Origin: Lentisphaeria bacterium
Lineage (GTDB): Bacteria; Verrucomicrobiota; Lentisphaeria; Victivallales; UBA1829
Length of the DNA: 64,000 bases
Direction: 5' to 3'
Assembly (NCBI GenBank): GCA_017629515.1
Contig: JAGBXB010000020.1
Coordinates: 1-64,000, forward strand
Positions 1 to 9,409 of the stretch are shown in pieces. The notes beneath the pieces were generated by a model, which saw nothing but the letters and a program-made list of their open reading frames with translations, was not told where the DNA came from and made no database searches. Made by a program: the position numbers and the translations under genes. Numbering within the stretch: the stretch's first letter is position 1; the number at the start of each line of letters is the position of its first letter.

Positions 1-2
1 AG

Positions 3-3000
3 CCCTCTGCTCCTGCCGCCATCCATGATGCCTACCTTGAGGCTGGTGCGGATATTATTGAGACCAATACCTTTAATGCCAACAGTATCGCTCTTGCGGA
101 GTTCGGATTAAGCCGGTTTGCCTATGATATAAACAAGGCGGGGGCACAAGTTGCCCGTGCCTGTGCCAATAAATATGCGGCAAAGGATAAGAGACCGCGT
201 TTTGTTGCCGGAAGTATGGGACCCACCGGAAGAACAGCCTCTCTCTCCCCTGATCCGGATGATCCTGCGGCAAGAAATATCACCTTTGACGAATTGAGAG
301 AAGCCTACTATTTTGCCGCATTGGGATTGATCGACGGCGGAGTGGATATGCTTCTTATTGAAACGGTTTTTGATACACTCAATGCCAAAGCGGCAGTTAT
401 GGGGGCAAGTCAGGCTGCAAAAGTGCGTTCTCTGCGTGTGCCTGTCATGCTTTCCGGGACGGTTTCCGATGCCTCCGGCAGAATGTTGGCAGGGCAGAGT
501 GCCAATGCGTTCCTTCAGTCTTTGTCCCACACACCCGAGCTCTTTTCCATAGGGTTCAACTGTGCATTGGGTGCGGAAGAGATGAAGCCCCATATCCGGG
601 AGCTTTCGGAACGTACGGAAGTATTGGTAAGTGCCTATCCCAATGCGGGTTTGCCGGATGCGGAGGGGAATTATACCCAGACTCCGCAGATCATGGCGGA
701 AAAGATCCACTCCTTTGCGGAGGAAAATATTGTGGATATCGTCGGCGGATGCTGCGGAACGAGTCCCGCCCATATCAAAGCCATTGCGGAAGCGGTAAAG
801 GGGATGCCCTCCAGAAAATACCATGAAGTGAAAAAATATTTCCGCCTCTCCGGACTGGATGCGCTGGAACTTACGGAAAAAGATACCTTTACCGACATCG
901 GGGAGCGTACCAATGTGGCAGGAAGTAAAAAATTCCTCAACATCATTAAGGAAGGTAAATATGAGGAAGGTTTGCAGATCATCCGCAGTCAGATCGCCAA
1001 AGGGGCAAAAATCATTGATGTAAATATGGATGACTCTCTTCTGGATGCGGAAAAAGAGATGACAAAATTCCTCCGTCTTGCCATGAGTGAGCCGGATATC
1101 GCCAAAGTGCCCTTTATGATCGATTCCTCCCGCTGGGAGGTTATTGAGGCAGGCTTGAAATGCGTACAGGGGAAATGTGTGGTAAACTCTCTTTCTTTGA
1201 AAGAAGGGGAGGAGGAGTTTCTGAAAAAAGCCGCTCTTGTGCGTGCCTATGGAGCAGCCCTTCTGGTACTTGCCTGTGATGAAAAAGGACAGGCGGATAC
1301 GGTGGAAAGACGGGTGGAAGTCTGTAAAAGAGCGTATAAATTATTGACGGAAGAAGTGGATTTTCCTGCGGAAGATATTATTTTCGACCCCAATGTGTTT
1401 GCCGTGGGGACAGGATTGGAAGAACACGCCAATTATGCAAAAGATTTTATTGAAGCCGTCCGTCAGATCCGGGAGGCTATGCCGTTATGCAGTATCAGCG
1501 GAGGAATAAGCAATGTTTCCTTTGCTTTCCGTGGCAATAATGCAGTTCGGGAAGCCATCCACAGTGTATTTCTGCATCACGCCATCAAAAACGGTCTGAA
1601 TATGGGGATCGTGAATCCCGCAGGACTTATTCCTTATGAAAAATTGCCGGAGGATTTGAGAGAAGCTGCCGAAGCAGTTGTCCTGAATCTTTCGGAAGAT
1701 GCCCCTGAAAAATTGATAAGTATCGGGGAAAAATACAGGAAAGAACCCGGCGGAAAGAAAACTTCTTCCGGTAAAAAAGAGGAAAGAAGTCTTTTGCCGC
1801 TGGAAGAAAGGATCGCAGAATTTCTGGCAAAAGGTCAGGATGAATTTGTGCAGAGCGATATGGAAGAAGCATTGACAAAGTATGCAGATCCTGTGGAGAT
1901 CATTGAAGGACCTCTCATGGAGGGGATGAAAAAGATAGGCGTACTTTTCGGCGAGGGGAAAATGTTTCTTCCCCAGGTCATCAAAAGTGCCCGTGTGATG
2001 AAAAAAGCTGTAAGCGTGCTTATGCCCGCCATTGAGGCGAAAAAGAGTTCCGGGAACACGGTTTCTTCCGGAAAAATCATTATTGCCACTGTCAATGGCG
2101 ATGTGCATGATATAGGTAAAAATATTGCAGGATTGGTTCTGCAATGCAATAATTATGAGGTCATTGACCTTGGGGTGATGTGTCCCTGTGAAAAAATCGT
2201 GGATGCCGCAGAACAGGAAAAAGCGGATATGGTGATCCTTTCCGGACTTATTTTCCCCTCTCTGGAAGAGATGTGCAATGTGGCAAAAGAGATGGAAAAG
2301 CGTTCCATGAAAATTCCTCTCCTTGTGGCGGGTGCAGCAACAAGCAAGGCGCATACGGCTCTTAAAATAGCTCCTCTCTATTCCGGGATCGTGGCACACG
2401 TTCTGGATGCTTCCCAGGATGCGGTCTTTGCCGGACTTCTTCTCAATGAGGGGGAAGCAAAGGAAAAATTTATAAAGGAATTGAAAGAAGAGTATGCTTT
2501 GATCCGTGCCGCCCACGGAGAGAAAGAGGAAAGTATGCCCCTTCTTATGAGTCTGGAAGAGGCACGGAAAGGAAAATTGCTTCCGGGATATGAGAATACT
2601 TTTGTTCCGGCATTAAGCGGGATTTTTGAGTTTACTTTGGATGCGGAGGAACTTCTGGAATTTGTGAAATGGGAAGATCTTGCCTCCATGTGGAAAGTAA
2701 GGGGCGGGGACGCGGAAAAAGATCTGATTGATGATGCAAAAGCTCTTGCCGGAAAGATCGGGAAAAAGATTTCCTGTAAAGGGGTTGCCGGGATTTTTCC
2801 TGCATACAGTAAAGAGGATGATATTTATATTCTTTCTCCTTCCGGGGAAAGAGTTTTCCCCATGTTGAGAAATCAGAAGAATTCCTATTCTCTTGCTGAT
2901 TATATTGCTCCGGATGGAATGGGAAAGAAAAACGGGCGGGATCATATAGGGGTTTTCGCACTTTCCTGCGGTTTCGGTGTGCCGGAAATCGTGAAAGAAT

Positions 3001-3407
3001 TTGAAGAAAATGGGGATTCCTATTCGGCATTGCTTACGGCATGTTTTGCGGATATTCTTGCGGAAGCATTTGCAGAATATCTGCATAAAAAAGTACGGGA
3101 ACAGTTATGGGGTTGGGGTTCTTCTTATGAGGGGATCCGGCCTGCGCCCGGGTATCCCGCCTGTCCGGATCATACCTTGAAAAAGGATATTTTCCAGCTT
3201 CTTGAAGTAGAAAAGCGTTTGGGGATCACTCTGACTTCTTCTTACATGATGACACCGGAAGCCTCGGTCTGCGGATTTTACTTTGCCCATCCGGATGCAA
3301 AATGTATGGCTGTGGGGGTATTGGGAGAAGATCAGATAAAGGATTATTCTTCCCGCCGCGGCATGAAAGAAGAGGATTTATTGCCCTTTATCGCCTTTGC
3401 CCGGTAA
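3..3407 (+). CDS. metH: Cobalamin-dependent methionine synthase, 5' truncated by the window edge
   Basis: The enzyme transfers a methyl group from methyltetrahydrofolate to homocysteine via cobalamin. The frame is open to base 3, so roughly the first 60 residues lie outside the window; 1134 residues are visible. Order of domains: homocysteine-binding barrel with zinc ligands Cys187 (GFNCALG) and Cys250/Cys251 (GGCCGTS); pterin-binding barrel beginning near residue 300 (DIGERTNVAGS); helical cap; B12-binding Rossmann domain with the DxHxxG signature, whose cobalt ligand is His702; and a C-terminal SAM-dependent reactivation domain with RPAPGYPACPDH at 1046. All modules of the E. coli-type enzyme are therefore present. 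Any cobalamin riboswitch would lie upstream of the window. Certain except for the missing N-terminus. Confidence 0.97.
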   Translation, partial: PSAPAAIHDAYLEAGADIIETNTFNANSIALAEFGLSRFAYDINKAGAQVARACANKYAAKDKRPRFVAGSMGPTGRTASLSPDPDDPAARNITFDELREAYYFAALGLIDGGVDMLLIETVFDTLNAKAAVMGASQAAKVRSLRVPVMLSGTVSDASGRMLAGQSANAFLQSLSHTPELFSIGFNCALGAEEMKPHIRELSERTEVLVSAYPNAGLPDAEGNYTQTPQIMAEKIHSFAEENIVDIVGGCCGTSPAHIKAIAEAVKGMPSRKYHEVKKYFRLSGLDALELTEKDTFTDIGERTNVAGSKKFLNIIKEGKYEEGLQIIRSQIAKGAKIIDVNMDDSLLDAEKEMTKFLRLAMSEPDIAKVPFMIDSSRWEVIEAGLKCVQGKCVVNSLSLKEGEEEFLKKAALVRAYGAALLVLACDEKGQADTVERRVEVCKRAYKLLTEEVDFPAEDIIFDPNVFAVGTGLEEHANYAKDFIEAVRQIREAMPLCSISGGISNVSFAFRGNNAVREAIHSVFLHHAIKNGLNMGIVNPAGLIPYEKLPEDLREAAEAVVLNLSEDAPEKLISIGEKYRKEPGGKKTSSGKKEERSLLPLEERIAEFLAKGQDEFVQSDMEEALTKYADPVEIIEGPLMEGMKKIGVLFGEGKMFLPQVIKSARVMKKAVSVLMPAIEAKKSSGNTVSSGKIIIATVNGDVHDIGKNIAGLVLQCNNYEVIDLGVMCPCEKIVDAAEQEKADMVILSGLIFPSLEEMCNVAKEMEKRSMKIPLLVAGAATSKAHTALKIAPLYSGIVAHVLDASQDAVFAGLLLNEGEAKEKFIKELKEEYALIRAAHGEKEESMPLLMSLEEARKGKLLPGYENTFVPALSGIFEFTLDAEELLEFVKWEDLASMWKVRGGDAEKDLIDDAKALAGKIGKKISCKGVAGIFPAYSKEDDIYILSPSGERVFPMLRNQKNSYSLADYIAPDGMGKKNGRDHIGVFALSCGFGVPEIVKEFEENGDSYSALLTACFADILAEAFAEYLHKKVREQLWGWGSSYEGIRPAPGYPACPDHTLKKDIFQLLEVEKRLGITLTSSYMMTPEASVCGFYFAHPDAKCMAVGVLGEDQIKDYSSRRGMKEEDLLPFIAFAR

Positions 3408-3413
3408 CTTGGA

Positions 3414-3460
3414 CGGGTACGGAGTACGGATAGGTACGGATGTGTAGGGATGTGTAGGGA
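3414..3460 (+). repeat. Short tandem repeats in the metH-murD spacer
   Basis: The heptamer GTACGGA occurs three times close together and is followed by two exact tandem copies of TGTGTAGGGA (3441-3450 and 3451-3460). The last AGGGA is the Shine-Dalgarno sequence of murD, so one repeat unit duplicates the ribosome binding site at a less favourable distance. Confidence 0.75.
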
Positions 3461-3466
3461 GAAAAT

Positions 3467-4843
3467 ATGAAAAAGGATGAGATTCTTGTTTGCGGACTGG
3501 GGATCAGCGGGGAGGGGGCAGCTCTTCTCGCTTTAAAACTGGGGAAAAATGTAACCATTGTGGATGAAAATGATACCCTTTCCCTGCAGAAAAAAGGAAA
3601 AAAACTTGCGGATGCCGGTGCAAAGGTTATTCTGAACTGGAATGAGAAAATCCCTCTTCCAGCCTGTGAAACGATTATTTTAAGTCCCGGTATCCGCAAG
3701 GAAAGTACCTTATACCGTGCGTTACCGGAAAATGTGGAAAAAATAAGCGAATTGACATTCGCTCTCCGCCATATCCCCTGTCCTTTTGCCGCCGTAACCG
3801 GGACAAACGGAAAAACCACCGTCACCGAATTGACAACTTTTCTTCTCAATGCCGCAGGAAAAAAGGCTCTGGCATCAGGAAATGTGGGAAATTCTTTAAG
3901 CAATTGTGTGGCAATGGCTCTGGATGGACTTTGCGATTTCCTTATGATCGAAGTAAGCAGTTTCCAACTGGAAAATATCGCGGAATTTCCTCCCTGTTCC
4001 GCTGCTCTTCTCAATATCGCAAGCGATCATATCGACCGTCACGGCTCTCTGGAAGAATACGCAAAAATCAAATTTTCCCTTCTGAAAGAAGAAAGAGAAA
4101 AAGAAAAACGCATCGTCAACAGTTCCGTACTTCCTTTTTTACAGAAATTTCTTCCCGGAAGTGAAGCGGTTGTTTTTTCCTCCGCAAATAAAAATGCAGA
4201 ATTTTTTGCCGATACGGAAAAAAATTGGATATTCTATAAGGGAAGAGAATTTTTTGATTGCACAAAGGCGAAACTCAAAGGCCGTCATAATTTTGAAAAT
4301 ATTGCTGCCGCCCTTGCCATATTGCGGGGAGCTTTGGGGGAAGAAGCAATATTCATGCCCCAGATACAGACAGCTTTGCAGGAATTTGCCCCGTCGCCTC
4401 ACCGGATGGAAATATTTCTGGAAAAAGATGGCATCCGGTATGTGAATGACTCCAAAGCGACCAATCCCCATGCGGTCAATGCTGCCATTGCAAGGTTTGC
4501 AGAGGAAAGCGGAAAAAGAAAAAATATCATTCTGCTGCTGGGCGGATTGGATAAGGGAATGGATTTTTCCGAACTGGAAAAAAGTCTCCCTTATGTGAAA
4601 AAGATCATTCTTACAGGTTCCTGTGCGGAAAGTATAGAAAAAACCCTTCATGGAAAAGTCCGGATGCAGACAAGTGAAAACTTTGCCGATGCGGTGGAAA
4701 AAGGGTGCCGCGGGGCAGTTTCCGGGGATATCGTACTGCTTTCCCCGGCAACGGCAAGTATGGATCAATTTAAAAACTATGCGGAACGGGGCAATACTTT
4801 CAAGGATTTTGTAAGAAAGTTTCTGTTTTCCCACTCTTCCTGA
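3467..4843 (+). CDS. murD: UDP-N-acetylmuramoyl-L-alanine:D-glutamate ligase
   Basis: This is the cytoplasmic peptidoglycan enzyme that adds D-glutamate to UDP-MurNAc-L-Ala using ATP. The 458-residue length is normal for MurD. It opens with a Rossmann-like domain (GLGISGEGAA). The Mur ligase P-loop GTNGKTT is at 112-118, followed by the GNVGN segment typical of MurD. The C-terminal domain contains HRME and the NDSKATNP motif, where the lysine and asparagine are conserved in MurD. The start has AGGGAG seven bases upstream. No other mur or fts gene lies nearby, so murD is outside a division/cell-wall cluster here. Confidence 0.96.
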   Translation: MKKDEILVCGLGISGEGAALLALKLGKNVTIVDENDTLSLQKKGKKLADAGAKVILNWNEKIPLPACETIILSPGIRKESTLYRALPENVEKISELTFALRHIPCPFAAVTGTNGKTTVTELTTFLLNAAGKKALASGNVGNSLSNCVAMALDGLCDFLMIEVSSFQLENIAEFPPCSAALLNIASDHIDRHGSLEEYAKIKFSLLKEEREKEKRIVNSSVLPFLQKFLPGSEAVVFSSANKNAEFFADTEKNWIFYKGREFFDCTKAKLKGRHNFENIAAALAILRGALGEEAIFMPQIQTALQEFAPSPHRMEIFLEKDGIRYVNDSKATNPHAVNAAIARFAEESGKRKNIILLLGGLDKGMDFSELEKSLPYVKKIILTGSCAESIEKTLHGKVRMQTSENFADAVEKGCRGAVSGDIVLLSPATASMDQFKNYAERGNTFKDFVRKFLFSHSS

Positions 4844-4935
4844 TTTTGGTGAAGGCATTTTTTATTCCTTCCGGTGTTAAATACCCTCTGAAAGAGAAAA
4901 AAATCTTCTTTCCTTCCGGAAACTGGCAATGTTTA

Positions 4936-4965
4936 TTGGATTTTCCTTGCGTTGTGTATTATATT
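4936..4965 (+). promoter_or_regulatory. Candidate vegetative promoter for the lipoprotein-yicC operon
   Basis: TTGGAT and TATATT are separated by 18 bases, about 40 bases upstream of the lipoprotein start codon. Confidence 0.5.
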
Positions 4966-5002
4966 AATAAAAACGATACACAAAACCAAAATGGATATTT
5001 CT

Positions 5003-5887
5003 ATGAAAAAGAAGAATGTTTTTACTGTTATTGCCGGAGTGCTTCTTGGAATATTTTTTGCCGGTTGCGCTGTGACTGATCATACAGACGACGCTGTGGA
5101 AAAGGCAAGGAAATTTGCTCTGGACAAGACCCGTACTCTTACGGAATATGAGCGCAATACCATCCGTTATACTCTTCCGGCGATTCAGGAAGAGGATATT
5201 TTTACATTCAATGCCATCAAACTTACGGAATATGATCATGTCCCCCGGGGGGAGAATGTGAAAGTTCATAAGACGGAACACCTGGATCATCAGGCAGTAA
5301 GTTTCGTGTGGAACATTCCCTCCATCGGCAGTGAGGTGGTCGTTTACGGTACGGGAGACCGTTCCATGCGTTTCTGGGAGCCTGTTCGGGTACTTTTCCG
5401 CAAAAGGGAAAAAGTGGACAGTGCCTATGAGGCGGCAATGAAAAAAGTACAGGATTTTACCATCAATAATATGCTTTACCTTACAGAAAGTGAACGCACC
5501 CGTATCCGTTTTTCCCCGGGGAAAGTATATTGCACCACTTTCGATCTTTCCTATTTGCAGGAAAAGAAAGCCCCGGCAGCGGAAAATGTCTGGCAGGAAT
5601 ATCTGAATGAGAAAAAATCGGGGAAAAAGGCAAGGTTCCAGCTTTCCCTCATCTGGCAGGCGGATGATCCGCAAAAGGTGATCGTTTTCACCGGAACGGG
5701 GGCATTTATCCCCGGAGCAAAAGAGGAAAAACTTCCGGAGGGAAAAATCACAGGGGAAAAGGAAATATCCCTTCTTGCCTCCTGGGATATCCTTTGTGTG
5801 CATGTGCTGAAAAAAGATGAGTTTGCAAAATATACAGCTGCTCTGGATGAAGTCTTGAAGATCCATCGGGATCAGGAGGAAAAATAA
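5003..5887 (+). CDS. Predicted lipoprotein of unknown function
   Basis: I do not recognise the family. The start was set at 5003 because it gives a short lipoprotein signal: KKK, a hydrophobic stretch (VFTVIAGVLLGIFFAG) and a cysteine in an FFAGC lipobox at about residue 22. A second in-frame ATG at 4991 is possible. The mature part is soluble, with two similar halves: each has a helix beginning with charged residues, then a TESER/TEYER-N/T-IR segment (TEYERNTIRYTLP and TESERTRIRFSPG), and beta-rich sequence ending in a VIVFTGTG/VVVYGTGD strand. This looks like an internal duplication. It ends one base before yicC, and its last codons carry the yicC ribosome binding site, so the two are probably translated together. 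Confidence 0.75.
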   Translation: MKKKNVFTVIAGVLLGIFFAGCAVTDHTDDAVEKARKFALDKTRTLTEYERNTIRYTLPAIQEEDIFTFNAIKLTEYDHVPRGENVKVHKTEHLDHQAVSFVWNIPSIGSEVVVYGTGDRSMRFWEPVRVLFRKREKVDSAYEAAMKKVQDFTINNMLYLTESERTRIRFSPGKVYCTTFDLSYLQEKKAPAAENVWQEYLNEKKSGKKARFQLSLIWQADDPQKVIVFTGTGAFIPGAKEEKLPEGKITGEKEISLLASWDILCVHVLKKDEFAKYTAALDEVLKIHRDQEEK

Positions 5888-5888
5888 A

Positions 5889-6764
5889 ATGAAAAGTATG
5901 ACAGGTTTCGGCAGCGGAGAGTGTGCTGTAAAGGATGGATCTCTCCTTTTCCGTGTGGAGATCTCTTCGGTCAACAGAAAACAGTTTGAATTGAAAGTAG
6001 CTCTCCCCAGAGAGATGCTTGCCATGGAAACAAATATCCGTAAATGTGTCGGGGAAAAAGTAAGCAGAGGAGCTCTTGTTCTCCGTGCAGAAGTCCTTTC
6101 CGCCGCAGGGCAGCCTGTGACGCCGGAAATAAAGATCAATAAGGAAAATCTTGCAGCATTGCGTAAGGAAATGGAATCTCTTGCCCTGCCGGAAAGTGCG
6201 TTCCAGAATATTTTAAGTGTGCCCGGAATCGTGGAACAGACCAATGAGGTCCTTGCTGTTCCGGAAAAAGAGGAGGCATTGCTTTACGCCTGCTCCCGGG
6301 CGGTGGATTCTCTTGTGAAAATGCGCACTACCGAAGGGGAACTTTTGAAAAAGGATCTTTCCGGAAGAATTTCCGAACTGGAAAATATGCTCGCACAAAT
6401 CGAACCGGAAGCGGGGCTTCTGCCCGCACAGGCGAAGGAACGGCTTTTGAAGAAACTTGCCGATGCCGGTTTGAGTGTGGATATCAATGATGAAAGAGTT
6501 TTAAGGGAAGTAGTGATTTTCGCCGATAAACTGGATGTAAATGAAGAGATCACAAGATTGAAAAGTCACTTTGTCCATTTCCGTTCTTTCCTTGCCAATG
6601 AAAAAGAAGCTCTGGGGCGGAATATGGATTTTCTCACCCAGGAGATCTTCCGTGAGATCAATACTTTGGGTAATAAAACCGGTACAACTTCCATTTCCCC
6701 TGTTATCGTCCGGATGAAAGCGGAAGCGGAAAAGATCCGTGAACAAATACAGAATGTAGAGTGA
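5889..6764 (+). CDS. YicC/YloC family protein (putative endoribonuclease)
   Basis: The 291-residue protein has the family N-terminus (MKSMTGFG, then [17 protein letters not shown]) and the diagnostic C-terminal DUF1732 block ([21 protein letters not shown]). YicC-type proteins are reported to act on RNA in other bacteria; the exact role here is inferred from family only. AGGAGG lies within the preceding lipoprotein gene. The stop overlaps a GTG codon of the next frame, but the next gene more likely starts at 6776. In many bacteria yicC is followed by gmk; here it is not. Confidence 0.93.
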   Translation: MKSMTGFGSGECAVKDGSLLFRVEISSVNRKQFELKVALPREMLAMETNIRKCVGEKVSRGALVLRAEVLSAAGQPVTPEIKINKENLAALRKEMESLALPESAFQNILSVPGIVEQTNEVLAVPEKEEALLYACSRAVDSLVKMRTTEGELLKKDLSGRISELENMLAQIEPEAGLLPAQAKERLLKKLADAGLSVDINDERVLREVVIFADKLDVNEEITRLKSHFVHFRSFLANEKEALGRNMDFLTQEIFREINTLGNKTGTTSISPVIVRMKAEAEKIREQIQNVE

Positions 6765-6775
6765 GAGAGGAAAAA

Positions 6776-8707
6776 ATGGATTGCTCTTCTTATAAATCAA
6801 ATCCCCTTGCCGAACAGGTCTTTATCGACCAGTTGATCACTTCTTTGTATGCTACTTATGCAGATGGGGACGCTATCAATCAGACTGATGGAAACAATCT
6901 GCCCAGAGAGTCGGAAATATTGGATATTTTACGGGATCTTCTGGAACTTGTTTATCCCGGTTTTCAGGAAAAAGCCCATTATTCCGCATCCAATCTGCGG
7001 TACAGTGTGGGAGAGATCCTTTCCAGAAGTTATTCCGGATTAAAGGATATTATTTTCCGTTCTCTGCAATACAGCTGCAAGGCGGTTGAGGAAGATAAAT
7101 GCTCCTGCAACTGCGGAAAAATGGCAGATGAAGCTGCCCGTTATCTTCTTTCCCGTCTTCCGGAGATCCGCAATACGCTTAAAAAAGATGTGAAAGCGGC
7201 ATTTGACGGAGATCCGGCAGCAAAAACTCATGCGGAGATCGTTTTGAGTTATCCCGGATTGAAAGCCATCACCATCCAGAGGATCGCCCATTGCCTGTAT
7301 GAGAAAAATGTGCCTCTCATTCCCCGTATGATGGGGGAATATGCCCACCGGATCACCGGAATCGACATCCATCCCGGCGCAAAACTGGGGGAAAGCATTT
7401 TTATCGACCACGGTACGGGAGTGGTTATAGGAGAGACTGCGGAGATCGGTTCCCATGTGAAGATCTATCAGGGGGTGACTATCGGCGCACTTTCTTTCCC
7501 CAAAGATTCCAGCGGAAAGATCATCAAAGGCAATAAAAGACACCCCACTATCGAAGATGATGTAACCATTTATGCCGGTGCAACCATTCTCGGTCCTATT
7601 ACAGTGGGTGCTTCTTCCGTCATCGGAGGAAATGCCTGGGTGACTGATGACGTGGAACCCTGTTCCAAAATCACCATTTCCCCGCCCAGCCAGACCATCA
7701 AAAGAAGCCGGAAAAGTGCAAGATGCGCCGCCTGTATGGAAAGCGGACTTGAAGAAAAAATGTTCCGTGCGGCAATGTGGGTACTGAAAGAATCCCTGAA
7801 AGTACAGAAAGAGGAAGAAGTACTTCTGATTTTTGATGAAAATACTTTATGTGTGGCGGAAGCATTCCGCAAAGCCGGAAATGAGGCAGGTATAACCATA
7901 AAGGATCGTTTGATCGCCATTACTGCCTCCAACGGAGCCGATCCGGATGCGGAGACCGTACAGGAAATGAAAAATGCTTCTGTGATCATTGGCGCAACCA
8001 CCAATTCCCTTACCCATTGTCATGCCATGACTGTTGCCCGTAATCACGGGGCAAGAGCGGTGACATTGCCGGGGATCACAAAGGAACTTTTTGCCAGAAG
8101 CGTACCGGAAGATGCGGAAAAAATGCGGGAAAATGGTGAAATGTTCCTCAAAGAACTTTCCGGAAAGCATAAATGTTTTCTTTCCACGGAGACTGGGACT
8201 CTTCTCACCTTTGAAACAGGAAACACTCCTTTTCAAAGCGATGACGGTTTTTTTGCAGAAAAAGGAATGGTAGGCAATATTCCCTCCGGAGAAGTTTTCG
8301 GTATTCCGGAAAATATGACTGGAACGCTTGTTGTGGATGGTTCCATTGCCGGCTTCCCCTGGGAAAAAGGTATGGAAAATGCCAGGATCCATATTGAAAA
8401 CAATATGGCAGTCAAATTTGAAACTTCAAGAGGAAAAGAGTTGGAAAATGCTCTGGATATTGCCGGAAAAATGGGCAGAAAAGTTGCGGAATTCGGTATC
8501 GGATTGAACAGTTCTCTTTTCCTTTCCGGAAATTTGCTTGAAGATGAGAAAGTAAAGGGAACGATCCATATAGCATTCGGAAACGATGCGGGGATGGGCG
8601 GGAAAAATGATGTACCCGTACATATCGACTGCCTGGTACAGAATCCCACATTGGAAGTGGATGGAAAGATCCTTATGGAAAAAGGTGTTTGGAAGATGGA
8701 AAGATGA
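6776..8707 (+). CDS. Serine O-acetyltransferase fused to a COG2309-type aminopeptidase
   Basis: One uninterrupted 643-residue frame encodes two enzymes. Residues 1 to about 310 form an EpsC/CysE-like serine acetyltransferase: a helical N-terminal domain, a left-handed beta-helix of hexapeptide repeats, the DHGTG motif with catalytic His212, and the RHP loop of the acetyl-CoA site. This part would make O-acetylserine for cysteine synthesis. From about residue 325 to the end the sequence resembles the metal-dependent aminopeptidase family COG2309 (M29-related), with [12 protein letters not shown], the FGIGLN segment and the HIAFGND...[18 protein letters not shown] region. The ATG at 6776 is preferred over the GTG at 6761 because GAGAGAGG precedes it at good spacing. 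No stop or ribosome binding site separates the halves. The fusion is not one I know. Confidence 0.88.
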   Translation: MDCSSYKSNPLAEQVFIDQLITSLYATYADGDAINQTDGNNLPRESEILDILRDLLELVYPGFQEKAHYSASNLRYSVGEILSRSYSGLKDIIFRSLQYSCKAVEEDKCSCNCGKMADEAARYLLSRLPEIRNTLKKDVKAAFDGDPAAKTHAEIVLSYPGLKAITIQRIAHCLYEKNVPLIPRMMGEYAHRITGIDIHPGAKLGESIFIDHGTGVVIGETAEIGSHVKIYQGVTIGALSFPKDSSGKIIKGNKRHPTIEDDVTIYAGATILGPITVGASSVIGGNAWVTDDVEPCSKITISPPSQTIKRSRKSARCAACMESGLEEKMFRAAMWVLKESLKVQKEEEVLLIFDENTLCVAEAFRKAGNEAGITIKDRLIAITASNGADPDAETVQEMKNASVIIGATTNSLTHCHAMTVARNHGARAVTLPGITKELFARSVPEDAEKMRENGEMFLKELSGKHKCFLSTETGTLLTFETGNTPFQSDDGFFAEKGMVGNIPSGEVFGIPENMTGTLVVDGSIAGFPWEKGMENARIHIENNMAVKFETSRGKELENALDIAGKMGRKVAEFGIGLNSSLFLSGNLLEDEKVKGTIHIAFGNDAGMGGKNDVPVHIDCLVQNPTLEVDGKILMEKGVWKMER

Positions 8708-8713
8708 GGAAAA

Positions 8714-9397
8714 ATGAGTAAAATACATGATAATCTGAAAATGATCCTTGAAGAGATCTCTCTTGCTGCTGAAAAAGCAAAGCGTGAAAAGGATTCCGTA
8801 AAACTTATTGCAGTATCTAAAACTTTTCCCGCTTCCGATATTCAGGAGGCTTATGACTTCGGCCAGCGGCTTTTCGGGGAAAACCGTGTGGTGGAATTAG
8901 AGGGGAAAACCCCTGTTCTTCCGGCAGATATCCAATGGCATCTTATCGGCCACCTGCAAAGCAATAAAAGCATGAAGGGGGTGGAAAATGCCTCCTGGAT
9001 CCACTCTGTGGAGTCGGAAAAACTTGTCCGGCATATTGAAAAGGCGGTTTCTTCCCTGGATAAAAAAATCCATATTCTTCTGGAAGTAAATGTTTCCGGA
9101 GAAGAAAGTAAGTTTGGACTCCGCACTTTTGAGGATGTGCTTTCCTGCGGGCTTCTTGCTATGGAAATGCCTCATATCGAACTTATGGGATTAATGACCA
9201 TGGCACCCTTTGAAGCAGAGGAAAAAGTTCTGCATGAAACATTTGCCGGATTGAGGCAGATGCGGGATAAACTGGAAATTTCTCTGGGGAAAAAGTTGCC
9301 GGAACTTTCCATGGGAATGAGCGGCGATTACCGTATCGCCATTGAAGAAGGGGCTACCTTTGTCCGTATCGGGACAGCTGTTTTCGGCGGAAGATAA
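8714..9397 (+). CDS. YggS/PROSC family pyridoxal-phosphate homeostasis protein
   Basis: This 227-residue alanine-racemase-fold protein binds PLP and buffers vitamin B6 and amino-acid pools without a known catalytic reaction. The PLP lysine is Lys36 in LIAVSKT. Other family marks are GENRV, WHLIGHLQSNK, and the C-terminal LSMGMSGDYRIAIEEGATFVRIGTAVFG block. It starts six bases after the previous stop with a GAGGAAAA ribosome binding site and is clearly in the same operon. A position next to a cysteine-synthesis and aminopeptidase gene fits an amino-acid theme, but that link is inference. Confidence 0.95.
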   Translation: MSKIHDNLKMILEEISLAAEKAKREKDSVKLIAVSKTFPASDIQEAYDFGQRLFGENRVVELEGKTPVLPADIQWHLIGHLQSNKSMKGVENASWIHSVESEKLVRHIEKAVSSLDKKIHILLEVNVSGEESKFGLRTFEDVLSCGLLAMEMPHIELMGLMTMAPFEAEEKVLHETFAGLRQMRDKLEISLGKKLPELSMGMSGDYRIAIEEGATFVRIGTAVFGGR

Positions 9398-9409
9398 GAG
9401 GGAAATAAT

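Noticed and set aside
1485-2516. 343-codon open frame opposite metH
   Set aside because: Antisense shadow with Phe/His-rich composition and no domain; metH is intact on the other strand.
6761-6775. GTG start for the acetyltransferase-aminopeptidase gene
   Set aside because: It overlaps the yicC stop and has no ribosome binding site; the ATG at 6776 has one.
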